This document shows positions 5,442 to 6,516 of a DNA stretch of 6,516 nt, in pieces; position 1 is the stretch's first letter; each line of letters opens with the position of its first letter. The DNA comes from JBKHJZ01 sp046537875 (GTDB lineage Bacteria > Actinomycetota > Acidimicrobiia > Acidimicrobiales > VFJN01). The stretch is from contig JBKHJZ010000178.1 of NCBI GenBank assembly GCA_046537875.1, forward strand, positions 1 through 6,516. The letters run 5' to 3'. Both the position numbers and the translations under genes were made by a program. The notes beneath the pieces are model-generated. The model made no database searches. It was not told where the DNA came from and worked only from the letters and a program-made list of their open reading frames with translations.

Positions 5442-6516
5442 ATGGTCGCCGTCGAGGTCGAGTCGCTCACGATCACCTACGGCGTGGTCGTCGCGGTCGA
5501 CGACCTGTCGTTCCGGGCCGAGGCGGGCCGGGTCACGTGCGTCCTCGGGCCCAACGGTGCCGGCAAGACGTCGACGATCGAGGCGCTCGAGGGCCTGCGC
5601 CGCCCCGCGTCCGGTCGCCTGGAGGTGATCGGGCTCGACCCGCGGCGCGATCACCGCACGCTCACCCGTCGCATGGGGGTGATGCTCCAGGACGGCGGCC
5701 TCCACCCGGCGGCCCGGGTGCGCGAGACCCTGCGCCACGCCGCCGCGCTGTACCGGGAGCCGCTCGAGGTGACCGGGCTGCTGGACCGGCTGGGACTGGC
5801 CGGGCTCGACCGCCGGACCGTGCGCCAGCTCTCCGGGGGCGAGTACCGGCGGCTGGCCCTCGCGCTCGCGCTCGTCGGTCGCCCGCAGGTGGCCTTCCTC
5901 GACGAGCCGACCGCCGGCATCGACCCCGCCGGCCGCCAGGTGATCCGCCAGACCGTGGCCGAGCTCCGTGACGACGGCGTGACGGTGCTGCTCACCACCC
6001 ACGACCTCGACGAGGCCGAGCGGATGGCCGACGACGTGGTGATCATCGACCGGGGCCGGCTCGTGGCGGCGGGCACGCTCGACGAGCTGATGCGGGGCGA
6101 GGCCGCAGGCGGGCCGGCCGGCGGCGAGCGGGTCCGCTTCACCGCCCCGGCGGGCATCGACACCCGCAGCCTGGGCCGGCACCTGGCGACCGTGGCGCCC
6201 GGCGCCGCCACCGTCCGGAGCGGTGACGGGACCGTCGGTGCGCCGGCCGTCGAGGTCACCGAGCGCTCGCCGGGAACCTACGAGGTCGCCGCGCCGCCCA
6301 CGCCCACCACGGTGGCGGAGATCACCGCCTGGCTGGCCGAGCACGACATCCCGCTCGCCGACCTCCACGCCGGGCGCCAGCGGCTGGAGGACGTGTTCCT
6401 CCGCCTGACCGGCTCCGGCGAGGCCGCGGCGACTCAAGACCCGAGCGACGAGCCGACGGACCGTGACGCCGGCGACGCCGACCAGCCGGCAGGACCCGCC
6501 GCACCCGACGCACGAG
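5442..6516 (+). CDS. ABC-2-type exporter ATPase, DrrA/CcmA-like (3' end outside window)
   Basis: ATP-hydrolysing subunit of an ABC-2 export system, cytoplasmic and docked on a separate membrane permease that is expected downstream. In view are 358 residues. Walker A GPNGAGKTS is at 36-44, Q-loop Gln83 in VMLQDGG (80-86), signature LSGGEYRR at 130-137, Walker B VAFLDEP at 150-156 with catalytic Glu155, D-loop GIDP at 159-162 and H-loop His187. The fifth signature position is Glu rather than the common Gln, a known variation. A C-terminal accessory domain follows (about 228-324), ending in LEDVFLRLTG (315-324), the usual end of DrrA-like ATPases. After it comes an Ala/Asp/Pro-rich tail (325-358 and on) that is low in complexity. 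The substrate is unknown: drug resistance, lipid or cytochrome-assembly roles are all possible. ATG 5442 is chosen because the domain starts at once and a TAGCGT box lies upstream. Confidence 0.9.
   Translation, partial: MVAVEVESLTITYGVVVAVDDLSFRAEAGRVTCVLGPNGAGKTSTIEALEGLRRPASGRLEVIGLDPRRDHRTLTRRMGVMLQDGGLHPAARVRETLRHAAALYREPLEVTGLLDRLGLAGLDRRTVRQLSGGEYRRLALALALVGRPQVAFLDEPTAGIDPAGRQVIRQTVAELRDDGVTVLLTTHDLDEAERMADDVVIIDRGRLVAAGTLDELMRGEAAGGPAGGERVRFTAPAGIDTRSLGRHLATVAPGAATVRSGDGTVGAPAVEVTERSPGTYEVAAPPTPTTVAEITAWLAEHDIPLADLHAGRQRLEDVFLRLTGSGEAAATQDPSDEPTDRDAGDADQPAGPAAPDAR

Noticed and set aside
4314..6437. Open frame of about 700 codons on the minus strand
   Set aside because: It overlaps the exporter ATPase antisense and serS out of frame; composition is that of a shadow frame.
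1..6516. A new defence, mobile or biosynthetic system
   Set aside because: All five genes belong to well-known families, and there are no transposase, integrase, repeat-array or biosynthetic signature genes in the window.

Overview
This is a very GC-rich window (above about 70% G+C by eye, with strong G/C preference at third codon positions). It looks like chromosome of a high-GC actinobacterium. Supporting signs are GTG starts, genes that appear to be read from leaderless transcripts, and protein sequences of actinobacterial type. The class Acidimicrobiia is a plausible home, but that is an impression from the protein sequences and was not tested. I see no tRNA or rRNA, CRISPR array, insertion sequence or phage gene.

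The layout has five protein genes. (1) 1-782, minus strand, the 5' part of an OpuCA/ProV-type ATPase of a compatible-solute (glycine betaine/choline/proline) ABC importer; its 3' end lies outside the window. (2) 887-3343, minus, a complete 818-residue RND-superfamily MMPL/HAE3-type membrane transporter, 104 bp upstream of gene 1 on the same strand. (3) 3501-3959, plus, a complete 152-residue Fur-family metalloregulator, divergent from gene 2. (4) 4013-5311, minus, a complete 432-residue seryl-tRNA synthetase (serS), convergent with the Fur gene. (5) 5442-6516, plus, an ABC-2-type (DrrA/CcmA-like) exporter ATPase, divergent from serS and open at the window end; its membrane partner is expected just beyond.

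The genes do not form one pathway. The window joins two transport loci, a metal-sensing regulator and a housekeeping synthetase. The main signals outside the genes are in the short intergenic gaps. They are a 13-bp perfect inverted repeat bracketing the MMPL/OpuCA gap, with a GC-rich hairpin inside it; a 23-bp direct repeat that copies the 3' end of serS into the fur/serS gap; and an 18-bp direct repeat, with a TTCG-loop hairpin, between serS and the ABC exporter gene. TANNNT boxes lie 7-10 bases before the Fur, serS and exporter starts, which fits leaderless mRNAs. The gaps at 783-886, 3344-3500, 3960-4012 and 5312-5441 hold only these sites. I find no convincing new multi-gene system here. 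The window is mostly ordinary core sequence with a few intergenic structures worth checking.
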